From the NCBI GenBank assembly GCA_029776735.1, contig JAKOUL010000127.1, positions 1 through 50,402 of the forward strand: a stretch of 50,402 nt of DNA, in the 5' to 3' direction. Both the position numbers and the translations under genes were made by a program. Below the pieces are notes generated by a model that made no database searches, was not told the origin of the DNA, and saw only the letters and a program-made list of their open reading frames with translations. This DNA comes from Dictyoglomota bacterium. Lineage in GTDB: Bacteria > Dictyoglomota > Dictyoglomia > Dictyoglomales > Dictyoglomaceae. Of the stretch, positions 9,010 through 17,081 are shown piece by piece (the first letter of the stretch is position 1; each line of letters opens with the position of its first letter).

Positions 9010-9666
9010 TTGGATTTTAATTGGAGTATCTTCTGGGAAAGTATTCCTTATCTTTTAAAAGGCGCAGCGTTAACGCTGCGCCTTTCATTGATTTCGGTGG
9101 GAATTGGTATTATATTAGGACTGCTTCTTAGTTTATTAAGAATTTCTAAAATACCTCTTTTGCGAGTTCCTGCCGCTATTTATGTTGAGGTTCTAAGAGG
9201 TACTCCTCTTTTAATGCAACTTTTGATTATCTATTATGCCTTACCTTCCTTAGGTTTAAATTTAGGAGCTGTAACTTCTGCTATTGTAGGTTTATCTCTT
9301 AACAGTACAGCTTATATAGGAGAAATTTTTAGAGGTGGCATCCAATCTATAGAGAAGGGACAAATGGAGGCTGCAAGATCCTTAGGAATGACTTATCTTC
9401 AAGCTATGAGATATGTCATTTTACCACAGGCATTTAGAAGAATTCTTCCTTCTCTCACTAATGAATTTGTTGCTATGTTGAAAGATAGTTCTCTCGCTTC
9501 AAACTTAGCAGTTACAGAGCTTCTCCGAGCAGGAAGAGAGATTGTTGCATGGAAGGCAAATGTCTTTAGCCCTTTTATAGGTGTAGCTTTGATTTATCTT
9601 ATTATGACTTTTCCTCTTACAAGACTTTCAAGTTATATGGAAAAGAGGTTGAAGACTAGTGATTGA
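9010..9666 (+). CDS. Amino acid ABC transporter permease (HisM/GlnP type)
   Basis: Inner-membrane channel subunit of the polar amino acid uptake family. 218 residues with the N-terminal [13 protein letters not shown] segment and several hydrophobic helices. The cytoplasmic EAA loop that contacts the ATPase reads [22 protein letters not shown] (positions about 9370-9435). The TTG start at 9010 is preceded by AGAGGTAGG. The stop overlaps the start of the ATPase gene. Codons 18-25 form a 22-base GC-rich perfect palindrome (see separate feature), odd in this AT-rich sequence. Confidence 0.92.
   Translation: MDFNWSIFWESIPYLLKGAALTLRLSLISVGIGIILGLLLSLLRISKIPLLRVPAAIYVEVLRGTPLLMQLLIIYYALPSLGLNLGAVTSAIVGLSLNSTAYIGEIFRGGIQSIEKGQMEAARSLGMTYLQAMRYVILPQAFRRILPSLTNEFVAMLKDSSLASNLAVTELLRAGREIVAWKANVFSPFIGVALIYLIMTFPLTRLSSYMEKRLKTSD
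9061..9082. repeat. 22-base GC-rich perfect palindrome inside permease gene
   Basis: GGCGCAGCGTT/AACGCTGCGCC is a perfect inverted repeat without a loop, about 70% G+C in an otherwise AT-rich region. It lies 51 bases into the permease CDS and is followed by TTTC. As RNA it could fold into a strong hairpin with a four-base loop. It encodes the family-conserved GAALTLRL, so part of it is constrained by protein sequence. Confidence 0.85.
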
Positions 9667-10381
9667 AATAGTAAATTTGCATAAAAAATTTAAGAATCTA
9701 TATGTTTTAAAAGGCATAAATTTAGAAATTAACAAAGGAGAGGTATTGGTGATAATTGGACCTAGTGGTGGAGGTAAAAGTACGCTTCTAAGATGCATAA
9801 ATAGATTAGAGGAACCTACCGAGGGAGAAGTCTATATTAGCGGAATAAGAATTACTGATCCAAAGGTGAATATAAATAAAATCAGAGAGAAAGTAGGAAT
9901 GGTTTTTCAACTGTTTAATCTTTTTCCTCATCTCACAGTTCTTGAGAATATTACTCTTGCACCAATTAAAGTTAAAAAAATCTCACCTGAAGTAGCAAAA
10001 GAAAAAGCATATGAGCTTTTAAGAAGAGTTGGACTTGTAGATAAAGCAAAAAGCTATCCCTCTCAACTTTCAGGAGGACAACAACAAAGAGTTGCTATTG
10101 CAAGGGCTTTAGCCATGGAGCCTGATGTAATGCTTTTTGATGAACCTACTTCATCAATAGATCCTGAGATGACTAAAGAAGTGTTGGAGGTTATGAAACA
10201 ACTTGCTTATGATGGTATGACTATGATTGTTGCTACTCACGAAATGGGATTTGCTCGTGAGGTAGCTTATAGGGTTGCCTTTTTAGATGATGGGCAAATT
10301 ATTGAATATGGACCACCAAAAGAGTTTTTTGATAATCCAAAAGAAGAAAGAACTATCTCCTTTTTAAGTAAGATTCTTTAA
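9659..10381 (+). CDS. Amino acid ABC transporter ATP-binding protein (GlnQ type)
   Basis: ATPase that powers the binding protein/permease pair encoded just upstream. Walker [10 protein letters not shown] (about residues 35-43), Q-loop [19 protein letters not shown], signature [15 protein letters not shown], Walker [15 protein letters not shown] and the H-loop VATHEMGFA are all present. 240 residues is the standard length. The GTG start at 9659 overlaps the permease stop by eight bases, indicating coupled translation. No hairpin terminator is visible behind it; the aro promoter begins almost immediately. Confidence 0.95.
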   Translation: MIEIVNLHKKFKNLYVLKGINLEINKGEVLVIIGPSGGGKSTLLRCINRLEEPTEGEVYISGIRITDPKVNINKIREKVGMVFQLFNLFPHLTVLENITLAPIKVKKISPEVAKEKAYELLRRVGLVDKAKSYPSQLSGGQQQRVAIARALAMEPDVMLFDEPTSSIDPEMTKEVLEVMKQLAYDGMTMIVATHEMGFAREVAYRVAFLDDGQIIEYGPPKEFFDNPKEERTISFLSKIL

Positions 10382-10384
10382 AGT

Positions 10385-10413
10385 TTGACAAAATAATATT
10401 TTTTTGATAAATT
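10385..10413 (+). promoter_or_regulatory. Promoter of aromatic biosynthesis operon
   Basis: TTGACA at 10385-10390 is followed after 17 bases by TAAATT (10408-10413, 4/6 match to consensus). A leader of about 55 bases separates it from aroE. The leader contains ACAATTGT (10449-10456), a short dyad that could be an operator, but that is a guess. Confidence 0.6.
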
Positions 10414-10475
10414 AACTTTTAAACTCAAAGGAGAAGTTATTTAAAACAACAATTGTAACAAGAAAAGAGGGGTGA

Positions 10476-11324
10476 GTGAATTTTTTGATAGCTTCGTCTA
10501 CAAAGATTTTAGGACTTTTAGGATACCCATTAGGGCATTCTATTTCTTTTTATATTCATAACAAAGCCTTTCAGGTATCGTCAATTGATGCTATATATCT
10601 TAATATCCCTATTTCACCCGAATATTTTTCTGAAGCTATTAAAGGACTAAAATTTCTACCTATCTGGGGCTTAAATATTACAGTCCCTTTTAAAGAAAAA
10701 ATAATTGAATTTCTTGACGAGCTTTCAGAAACCTCAAAGATATTAGGAGCAGTAAATACTGTTTTTGTTGATGATAAAGGAAGATGGATAGGAGATAATA
10801 CTGATCTTCCTGGATTTTTAAAAACTATTCAGGAACTGAACTTAAATAAAGACCTTCCCTTTCTTATATTAGGAGCAGGTGGTGCTGCAAGAGCGGTAAT
10901 ATACGCTCTTATAGAGTATGGCGTAAAAAATCTTTTTATTTCTAATAGAACAGAAGAAAAAGCAGATAGATTAATAGAGGAAGTAAGCGATAAAAAAGGT
11001 TTTTTGATTCAAAAAGTCTTATGGAAAGAGAAGGAAAATTTAAAAGAAAAATTAGTTCTTATAAATACTACTTCTGTGGGGCTTGATGGTAAAAGCAATC
11101 CTTGGAAAGGAACTTTAAGGAATGTGGTTTTAGTATACGATATTATATATAATCCTTTCAAAACTCCAATTATTTTTCAAGCAGAAGAAGAAAAAATTCC
11201 TTGGAAAAATGGCTTAGATATGCTTATATATCAGGCGGCATATTCATGGGAAAGATGGTTTGGAATATTAGGACCTGTAGATATTATGAGGAGGGAGGCA
11301 TTTGATATTATATGCGCTTCTTAA
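10476..11324 (+). CDS. aroE: Shikimate dehydrogenase
   Basis: NADPH-dependent reduction of 3-dehydroshikimate to shikimate. The substrate site GHSISFYIHNKAF, the catalytic region NITVPFKEK and NTDLPGFLKT, and the nucleotide-binding GAGGAARAVIYAL with the following NRTEEKADRL all fit AroE. Length 282 is typical. GTG 10476 is only a few bases from the purine-rich GAGGGGTGA, so TTG 10485, nine bases further, is a plausible true start. First gene of the aro operon; its end overlaps aroC by 13 bases. Confidence 0.93.
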   Translation: MNFLIASSTKILGLLGYPLGHSISFYIHNKAFQVSSIDAIYLNIPISPEYFSEAIKGLKFLPIWGLNITVPFKEKIIEFLDELSETSKILGAVNTVFVDDKGRWIGDNTDLPGFLKTIQELNLNKDLPFLILGAGGAARAVIYALIEYGVKNLFISNRTEEKADRLIEEVSDKKGFLIQKVLWKEKENLKEKLVLINTTSVGLDGKSNPWKGTLRNVVLVYDIIYNPFKTPIIFQAEEEKIPWKNGLDMLIYQAAYSWERWFGILGPVDIMRREAFDIICAS

Positions 11325-12478
11325 CTGCCGGCGAATCTCATGGTAAAGGACTCATTGCAATTATAGAAGGTGTACCAGCAGGACTTAAGATTAATGTGGA
11401 AGATATAAATAGGGATTTATTACGAAGGCAAAAAGGCTATGGGAGAGGCAAAAGGATGGAGATAGAATCTGATACTGTGGAGTTATTTTCTGGAATTCGT
11501 GGTGGATACACCTTAGGATCTCCTATAGGACTTTTGATTAAGAATAAGGATTGGGAAAATTGGAAAGAAACTATGGATTCTCAAAATATTACTACTAAAA
11601 GAATTGTTACAAAACCAAGAGCAGGACATGCAGACTTTTCAGGTGCTATAAAATATAATTTTTGCGATATAAGAAACGTGTTAGAGAGAGCCAGTGCCAG
11701 AGAAACTGCAATAAGAGTTGCCGTAGGAGCAATAGCAAAGGCTTTCTTAAGAGAATTTGAAATTGAAATTATTAGTTTTGTAGAGAGTATAGGTAATATA
11801 AAAGCAAACTTTGATATAAATAACTTTTCTTGGGATGAGGTAAAAGAGAAATCTGAAAATTCTGAAGTAAGAATGTTAGACAGTAGATTAGAAGAAGAGG
11901 CAAAAAATCTGATAGACTTTGTAAAGGAAAATGGGGACACTCTTGGAGGTACTTTTATATTACTTGCGAAAAATGTTCCTATGGGATTAGGAAGTTATGT
12001 GCATTGGGATAGAAGGCTTGATGCCCTTTTGACTTTTGCTATAATGAGCATTCCATCTGTAAAAGGAGTTGAAATTGGAGAGGCTTTTTTGGCGAGTACA
12101 AAAAGAGGTTCTGAAGTACATGATGAATTTACAGGAGATAAGGAAAGATTTAGAAGAACTAATTTTGCAGGAGGAATAGAGGGTGGAATTTCAAATGGTG
12201 AGGTGATTATGATAAGAACCGCTGTAAAACCTGTACCTACTCTAAGAAAACCTTTGAAGACTTTTGATTTAGAAAAGAAAGAGATGGCTGAAGGTTACTA
12301 TGAAAGAAGTGATGTATGTGTTGTTCCATCCGCAGGAGTTATAGGTGAAGCTATGATGGCTTGGGTTATAGCTGATGAATTTTTGAAAAAATTTGCTGGA
12401 GACTATATGGAAGAGATAAAAAAACATTTTGAAGATTACAAAAATTATTTAATGGAGAGATTAGGATGGAAGAGTTAG
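11312..12478 (+). CDS. aroC: Chorismate synthase
   Basis: Converts EPSP to chorismate using reduced FMN, the last common step of aromatic biosynthesis. Family motifs are MRFLTAGESHGKGL at the N-terminus, RRQKGYGRGKRM, the segment RPGHAD-like KPRAGHADFSGAIKY, RASARETAIRVAVGA, and GGIEGGISNGE. 388 residues matches the bacterial length. It overlaps aroE upstream and aroB downstream by 13 bases each, so the genes are very likely one transcript with coupled translation. Confidence 0.96.
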   Translation: MRFLTAGESHGKGLIAIIEGVPAGLKINVEDINRDLLRRQKGYGRGKRMEIESDTVELFSGIRGGYTLGSPIGLLIKNKDWENWKETMDSQNITTKRIVTKPRAGHADFSGAIKYNFCDIRNVLERASARETAIRVAVGAIAKAFLREFEIEIISFVESIGNIKANFDINNFSWDEVKEKSENSEVRMLDSRLEEEAKNLIDFVKENGDTLGGTFILLAKNVPMGLGSYVHWDRRLDALLTFAIMSIPSVKGVEIGEAFLASTKRGSEVHDEFTGDKERFRRTNFAGGIEGGISNGEVIMIRTAVKPVPTLRKPLKTFDLEKKEMAEGYYERSDVCVVPSAGVIGEAMMAWVIADEFLKKFAGDYMEEIKKHFEDYKNYLMERLGWKS

Positions 12479-13530
12479 TGGTAAATTTATCTCATAAAAG
12501 CTATCCTATATTTATTGGTAGAAATATTTTAAAAGAAGTTGGTTCACATATCTCTAACTATTCATCAGCTTTTATAATAACGCACCAATTTCTAAGAGAT
12601 ATTTATGGTAAAGATCTTTTAATTCCCTCAGCTAATTTTATAGATGTTCCTGTAGGAGAAAAAAGCAAATCTTTTAGAGAAGTTATAAGTGTTATTAAAA
12701 AATTAGTAAATTTAGGGGCTGATAGAAAGAGTGCTATTTTAGCCTTTGGTGGAGGAGTTATAGGGGATCTTTCTGGTTTCGTTGCTTCTATATATATGAG
12801 AGGTATAGATTATTTTCAAATTCCTACAACTCTACTTTCCCAAGTGGATAGTTCTATTGGTGGAAAGGCAGGTATTGATATACCTGAAGGGAAAAACTTA
12901 GTGGGAACTTTTTACCATCCCAATGCTGTTTTTATAGATCTTGAAACTCTTGATACACTTCCTGAAAGAGAATACAGAAGTGGACTTGCTGAGGTAGTAA
13001 AGTATGGAATAATTATGGATTCTGATTTCTTTGATTATATAGATAGGAACTTAGATGCCATAATAGACAGAGATAAAGAGATTCTCCAATTTATAATTAA
13101 AAGAAGTTTAGAATGTAAGAAATTTGTTGTGGAAAAAGATGAGAGAGAGCAAAACCTAAGAATGATACTTAATTTTGGGCATACTTTGGGGCATGCTATT
13201 GAAGCTAAGGGTAGATTCAAAAGATTTTTACATGGAGAAGCAATAGCTATAGGGATGAAGCTTGCCTCTGAACTTTCTTTTAATCTGGGTTATTGTGATG
13301 CTGAAGTTCCAAAAAGAATTGAAAGCTTGCTTGAGAGGTTAGGTTTTAATTTAGAGAATCCATATTCTATAAAGACTTTAGTTTCTTATATTTTAAGAGA
13401 TAAGAAGGCTTTTATGGGAAAACTAAGGTTTATTCTGCCTACGAAAATAGGAGAAGTAAAAATTGTTGATACACTGACCATAGAAGATGTAATAGGTGGA
13501 TTGAAAGAAGGTGATACCTATGGAAAGTGA
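12466..13530 (+). CDS. aroB: 3-dehydroquinate synthase
   Basis: NAD- and metal-dependent cyclisation of DAHP to 3-dehydroquinate. Motifs seen are the NAD-binding GGGVIGDLSGFVAS, the substrate-binding PTTLLSQVDSSIGGKAGID, and the metal ligands in NFGHTLGHAIE and FLHGEAIAIGM. 354 residues is standard. ATG 12466 lies inside the end of aroC. The C-terminal end overlaps a short reading frame that precedes aroF. Confidence 0.96.
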   Translation: MEELVVNLSHKSYPIFIGRNILKEVGSHISNYSSAFIITHQFLRDIYGKDLLIPSANFIDVPVGEKSKSFREVISVIKKLVNLGADRKSAILAFGGGVIGDLSGFVASIYMRGIDYFQIPTTLLSQVDSSIGGKAGIDIPEGKNLVGTFYHPNAVFIDLETLDTLPEREYRSGLAEVVKYGIIMDSDFFDYIDRNLDAIIDRDKEILQFIIKRSLECKKFVVEKDEREQNLRMILNFGHTLGHAIEAKGRFKRFLHGEAIAIGMKLASELSFNLGYCDAEVPKRIESLLERLGFNLENPYSIKTLVSYILRDKKAFMGKLRFILPTKIGEVKIVDTLTIEDVIGGLKEGDTYGK

Positions 13531-13585
13531 ATTTTGTAATTTTATACTGTTATTTATTACATCAAGATCAGTTTTATCTAAGTAA
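13520..13585 (+). CDS. Possible 21-residue leader peptide before the DAHP synthase gene
   Basis: ATG 13520 follows AAGGTGAT by four bases and opens a 21-codon frame, MESEFCNFILLFITSRSVLSK, ending at TAA 13583-13585. That stop overlaps the AAGGAGG Shine-Dalgarno of aroF, so ribosomes finishing this frame could control or feed aroF initiation. It contains three Phe codons in eight. No homology is known to me and it may be fortuitous; it also overlaps the end of aroB. Confidence 0.25.
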   Translation: MESEFCNFILLFITSRSVLSK

Positions 13586-13601
13586 GGAGGAGTTAAAAAA
13601 A

Positions 13602-14630
13602 ATGATTATTGTACTTAAGGTTGGGGCTACCGATGATGATATTGAGAAGGTGGTTAAGAAATTAAAAGAATTTAACTATGGAGCCAACATATCTCGTGGC
13701 GAAAATAGGACTATTATAGGAGCTATCGGCGAAAAAAGGATGGAAGAAAAGATTTTGATTATGGAGCAGATAAGTTCTTTACCTTTTGTAGAGCAAGTAA
13801 TACCTATTTTGACTCCATATAAGCTGGTATCAAAGGAATTTAAGCCTCAAGGTACAAAAATATATATACCCCCAGATATAGAAATAGGTGGTAAAAAAAT
13901 TACAGTGATAGCTGGTCCATGTGCAGTGGAAAGCAAGGATCAATTATGGGAAATTGCAAATTTTGTAAAGGGGTTAGGGGCGAAGATACTAAGGGGGGGA
14001 GCTTTTAAACCTCGTACATCTCCCTATAGTTTTCAGGGATTGGGTATAGAAGGACTTAAGATTTTGCATGAAGCAAAACAAGAGTTTGGCATGCCTATAA
14101 TTACAGAGGTTATGGATCCAAGAGATTTAGAGACTGTAGTAGAGTATGCAGATATAATTCAGATTGGGACAAGAAATATGCAAAATTTCACTCTTTTAAA
14201 AGAGATAGGAAAACTTAGAAAACCTGTACTTTTAAAAAGAGGGATCTCTGCTACACTGGAAGAGTTTCTCTTTGCAGCTGAATATATTTTAGTAGGTGGA
14301 AACTCTGATGTTATCCTCTGTGAAAGAGGTATAAGAACCTTCTCTGATTTTTCAAGAAATACGTTAGACCTTTGCATAGTCCCTGCTCTTAAAGAAAAAA
14401 CCCATCTTCCTGTTTTTGTAGATCCAAGTCATGGCACAGGTAATTTTAGATATGTACCCAGTATGGCTAAAGCGGCTATAGCAGCAGGTGCAGATGGACT
14501 AATAATAGAAGTACATCCACATCCAGAAAGAGCTCTATCTGATGGTCCGCAGTCTTTAACATTTTCTGACTTTAGAAGACTTATGGGTGAGCTCAAAAAT
14601 ATAGCTGCAGCTGTCGGAAAAGAATTATGA
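13602..14630 (+). CDS. aroF: 3-deoxy-7-phosphoheptulonate (DAHP) synthase with N-terminal regulatory domain
   Basis: Condenses phosphoenolpyruvate and erythrose 4-phosphate, the first committed step of aromatic biosynthesis. An N-terminal ferredoxin-like/ACT-like domain of about 70 residues (MIIVLKVGATDDDIEKV onward) precedes the TIM barrel, as in the Thermotoga/Bacillus type where it mediates feedback inhibition by Tyr/Phe. Barrel motifs are VIAGPCAVES, LRGGAFKPRTSPYSFQG, IQIGTRNMQNF and VDPSHGTG. ATG 13602 has AAGGAGG 11 bases upstream and gives 342 residues, close to the family's 338. A longer frame back to GTG 13527 exists, but its extra 25 residues do not resemble the family. Confidence 0.93.
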   Translation: MIIVLKVGATDDDIEKVVKKLKEFNYGANISRGENRTIIGAIGEKRMEEKILIMEQISSLPFVEQVIPILTPYKLVSKEFKPQGTKIYIPPDIEIGGKKITVIAGPCAVESKDQLWEIANFVKGLGAKILRGGAFKPRTSPYSFQGLGIEGLKILHEAKQEFGMPIITEVMDPRDLETVVEYADIIQIGTRNMQNFTLLKEIGKLRKPVLLKRGISATLEEFLFAAEYILVGGNSDVILCERGIRTFSDFSRNTLDLCIVPALKEKTHLPVFVDPSHGTGNFRYVPSMAKAAIAAGADGLIIEVHPHPERALSDGPQSLTFSDFRRLMGELKNIAAAVGKEL

Positions 14631-15475
14631 ATATTGGGATAATCGGGCTTGGACTGATAGGTACCTCGCTTGCTCTTTCTTTAAGAAAGAATGAGGAACA
14701 CTTTATTTGGGGCGTAGATAGGGAACAGAAAGTTATAGAGTATCTTAAGGAAAAACATATATTTGGAGCTTTAGGTGAAGATTTATCAAAATTTAGATCT
14801 CATATTCAAAAGTCAGATTTGATATTTATTTCTGTACCTCCCTCTCAAATAAAGCATATTCTTGAAGAGATAAAAGAAGTATTGACTACTAATGTTATAG
14901 TCTCTGATACTGGAAGTGTAAAGGGTAATATTATGGATTATGTAAATCAAGATGAGAAACTCAGTAATATATTTATAGGAGGACATCCTTTAGCAGGGAG
15001 AGAGGGATCAGGTCCTCTTTATGCTTTAGATAATCTGTTTGAAGGAAAGATATATTTTTTAACTCCAGCGGAAGGTGTTGGAGAAGATAAAATTAAAGTT
15101 TTAAGAGAGGTAATAAATTATATAGGAGGGATCCCCTACATAATAGATCCTAATGAGCATGATAACATACTTGCTTATACCAGTCATCTTCCTCAAATTA
15201 TTGCTTATCTTCTTTCCTATACTTCTATAAAAGATGATACATTAAAATTTTTGGGAAGTGGTTTTAAAGATACCACAAGAATTGCTAAAAGTGATCCTGA
15301 CCTTTGGTTAGATATTGTGAGGGAGAATCTTGAGAATGTAAAGTTGGTATTAATGGAATTTGATACTAATTTAAGTTTTTTAATAGAGTTATTAGAAAAA
15401 GAAGATTTTGAAAAAGTAAAAGAGCTTTTCAGTCTTTCTCAAAAGAAAAGATTTAAAGTTGAAGGTGAAATATGA
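14627..15475 (+). CDS. tyrA: Prephenate dehydrogenase
   Basis: Oxidative decarboxylation of prephenate (or dehydrogenation of arogenate) toward tyrosine. The N-terminal NAD(P) site is IGIIGLGLIGTSLALSLRK. Further TyrA motifs are VSDTGSVKGNIM, GGHPLAGREGSG and the helical region YTSHLPQIIAYLLSY. 282 residues, without a fused chorismate mutase or ACT domain. The start overlaps aroF as ATGA and the stop overlaps aroA in the same way. Substrate preference (prephenate or arogenate) is not deducible by eye. Confidence 0.92.
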   Translation: MNIGIIGLGLIGTSLALSLRKNEEHFIWGVDREQKVIEYLKEKHIFGALGEDLSKFRSHIQKSDLIFISVPPSQIKHILEEIKEVLTTNVIVSDTGSVKGNIMDYVNQDEKLSNIFIGGHPLAGREGSGPLYALDNLFEGKIYFLTPAEGVGEDKIKVLREVINYIGGIPYIIDPNEHDNILAYTSHLPQIIAYLLSYTSIKDDTLKFLGSGFKDTTRIAKSDPDLWLDIVRENLENVKLVLMEFDTNLSFLIELLEKEDFEKVKELFSLSQKKRFKVEGEI

Positions 15476-16779
15476 GAAGGATTTTAATTAAAAAGAGTAA
15501 GAAGTTGAAAGGAGAGATATCAGTACCTGCTGATAAGTCTATTTCTCATAGAGCTTTAATCTTTTCAGCTTTAGCAGAAGGAGAAAGTAATATTTATAAT
15601 CTTCTTTTTGCTCAAGATTGTATTTCAACAATGAACTGTTTGAAAAGCTTAGGGGTAGAGATTAATATAGGAGACGATTTTGTTAAAGTTTATGGAAGGG
15701 GAATTTCTGGATTAAGAGAACCTGAGGACATACTTGATGCTGGAAATTCTGGCACAACTATGAGGCTCCTTACTGGAGTTTTAAGTGGTATACCAGGGAT
15801 TTTCTCTGTAATGACAGGAGATAGTTCTTTGAGAAGAAGACCTATGGGTAGAGTTGTAGAACCACTTTTAATGATGGGAGCAGAAATTTGGGGAAGAGCT
15901 CATTCCAATCTTCCCCCTTTAGCTATTAATGGTGCAAAGTTAAAAGGAGGGAAGCATACTCTTAAAGTTACAAGTGCACAGGTAAAGTCTGCATTACTTC
16001 TTGCAGGAATTTTATCTGATGGAGAGACTTGGATTACAGAACCTGCTCATTCAAGAGACCATACGGAGCTTATTTTTGAATATTTGAATCTCCCATTACA
16101 AAAGGAGGGCTTAACTCTAAAGACCCATGGTGTGGATGGATATAAAGCAAAGGATTTTTATATTCCGGGGGACTTCTCTTCTGCAGCTTTTATTATGGCA
16201 GGAGGATTAATTGTAGAGGGATCAAAAATTATCATTAAAAATGTAGGGTTAAATCCCACAAGAATAGGAATGTTAGAAATTTTGAAAGAAGCCGGGGCAG
16301 ATATAAAAATCTTAAGAAATTATGAGTTAGGAAAGGAACCAGCAGGGGATATGTCAGTGGAATATTCAAAGATTTCCTCTTTTGAAGTAAGTGGCGATAT
16401 TGTTCCAAGATTGATTGATGAAATTCCTATTCTTGCAATAATTGCTACTCAGGCAAATGGAAAAAGTGTCTTTAAAAATGTAGAGGAATTAAAAGTAAAG
16501 GAATCAGATAGAATAAAGGGAATTGTTAATGGTATAGTGAAGATGGGAGGAAAAGCAGAAGAGATTGAAAGTGGATTTGTGGTGTATGGTCCTACAAAAT
16601 TAAAAGGGGCAGAAATTGATACTTTTAATGATCATAGAATTGCTATGGCTTTCGCTATTGCAGGACTTGTGGCGGAAGGGGAAACTATTTTGGAATGTGA
16701 AAGCATTAAAATTTCTTTTCCAAATTTTATAAGCATGTTACAAGAATTAGGGGGCGAGTTAGTTGAATTACTATCCTAA
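15472..16779 (+). CDS. aroA: 5-enolpyruvylshikimate-3-phosphate synthase
   Basis: Transfers enolpyruvyl from PEP to shikimate 3-phosphate. Motifs are the N-terminal VPADKSISHRALIFSALAEG, the PEP/glyphosate loop DAGNSGTTMRLLTGVLSG, DSSLRRRPMGRV, and the C-terminal ELKVKESDRIKGI and FNDHRIAMAFAIAGL. 435 residues is typical. The LDAGNSGTTMRLL context resembles the class common in Gram-positive bacteria, but I cannot assign glyphosate sensitivity. ATGA overlap with tyrA; the last 17 bases overlap the regulator gene. Confidence 0.96.
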   Translation: MRRILIKKSKKLKGEISVPADKSISHRALIFSALAEGESNIYNLLFAQDCISTMNCLKSLGVEINIGDDFVKVYGRGISGLREPEDILDAGNSGTTMRLLTGVLSGIPGIFSVMTGDSSLRRRPMGRVVEPLLMMGAEIWGRAHSNLPPLAINGAKLKGGKHTLKVTSAQVKSALLLAGILSDGETWITEPAHSRDHTELIFEYLNLPLQKEGLTLKTHGVDGYKAKDFYIPGDFSSAAFIMAGGLIVEGSKIIIKNVGLNPTRIGMLEILKEAGADIKILRNYELGKEPAGDMSVEYSKISSFEVSGDIVPRLIDEIPILAIIATQANGKSVFKNVEELKVKESDRIKGIVNGIVKMGGKAEEIESGFVVYGPTKLKGAEIDTFNDHRIAMAFAIAGLVAEGETILECESIKISFPNFISMLQELGGELVELLS

Positions 16780-17065
16780 GTGGGTAGATAAAAATGTAGA
16801 TTTTCTTATTAAGGCAATTCTTTCTTTAAAAAATGAGGAAGAAGTTTTGAGGTTTCTTGAAGATATATGTACTGTTATAGAGATCAAAGAACTTGCCCAA
16901 AGACTTCAAATAGCAAGTATGCTTTATGATGGGAAGTCTTATGAAGAGATAGAAAAAGAAACAGGTACGAGTTCTGCTACTATAAGTAGAGTAAAAAAAT
17001 TTCTAAATTACGGAGCTGATGGTTATAAATTAGTCCTTGAGAGATTAAAAGAAAAGGAGGGGTAA
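16763..17065 (+). CDS. TrpR-like helix-turn-helix protein, YerC/YecD family
   Basis: A 100-residue all-helical protein with the TrpR fold. The middle reads EIKELAQRLQIASMLYDGKSYEEIEKETG and is followed by the recognition-helix segment TSSATISRVKKFLNYG, both hallmarks of the YerC/YecD group. The function of that group is not established to my knowledge; DNA binding is expected. Start TTG 16763 is inside aroA and the gene closes the aro operon. Translational overlap with aroA suggests it regulates aromatic biosynthesis, perhaps its own operon, which would parallel TrpR/TyrR logic; this is inference. Confidence 0.85.
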   Translation: MNYYPKWVDKNVDFLIKAILSLKNEEEVLRFLEDICTVIEIKELAQRLQIASMLYDGKSYEEIEKETGTSSATISRVKKFLNYGADGYKLVLERLKEKEG

Positions 17066-17081
17066 ATTTTTTACCCCTCCT
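17055..17081. terminator. Bidirectional terminator between aro operon and transporter operon
   Basis: AGGAGGGGTAAA (17055-17066) and TTTACCCCTCCT (17070-17081) pair perfectly around a three-base loop. The stop of the YerC-type gene (17063-17065) and the minus-strand stop of the ATPase gene (17071-17073) both lie inside the hairpin. A short T-run follows in the minus-strand direction. Confidence 0.8.

Noticed and set aside
13527..13601. N-terminal extension of the DAHP synthase from GTG 13527
   Set aside because: The extra 25 residues do not match the family, and ATG 13602 has a strong ribosome site and gives the usual length.
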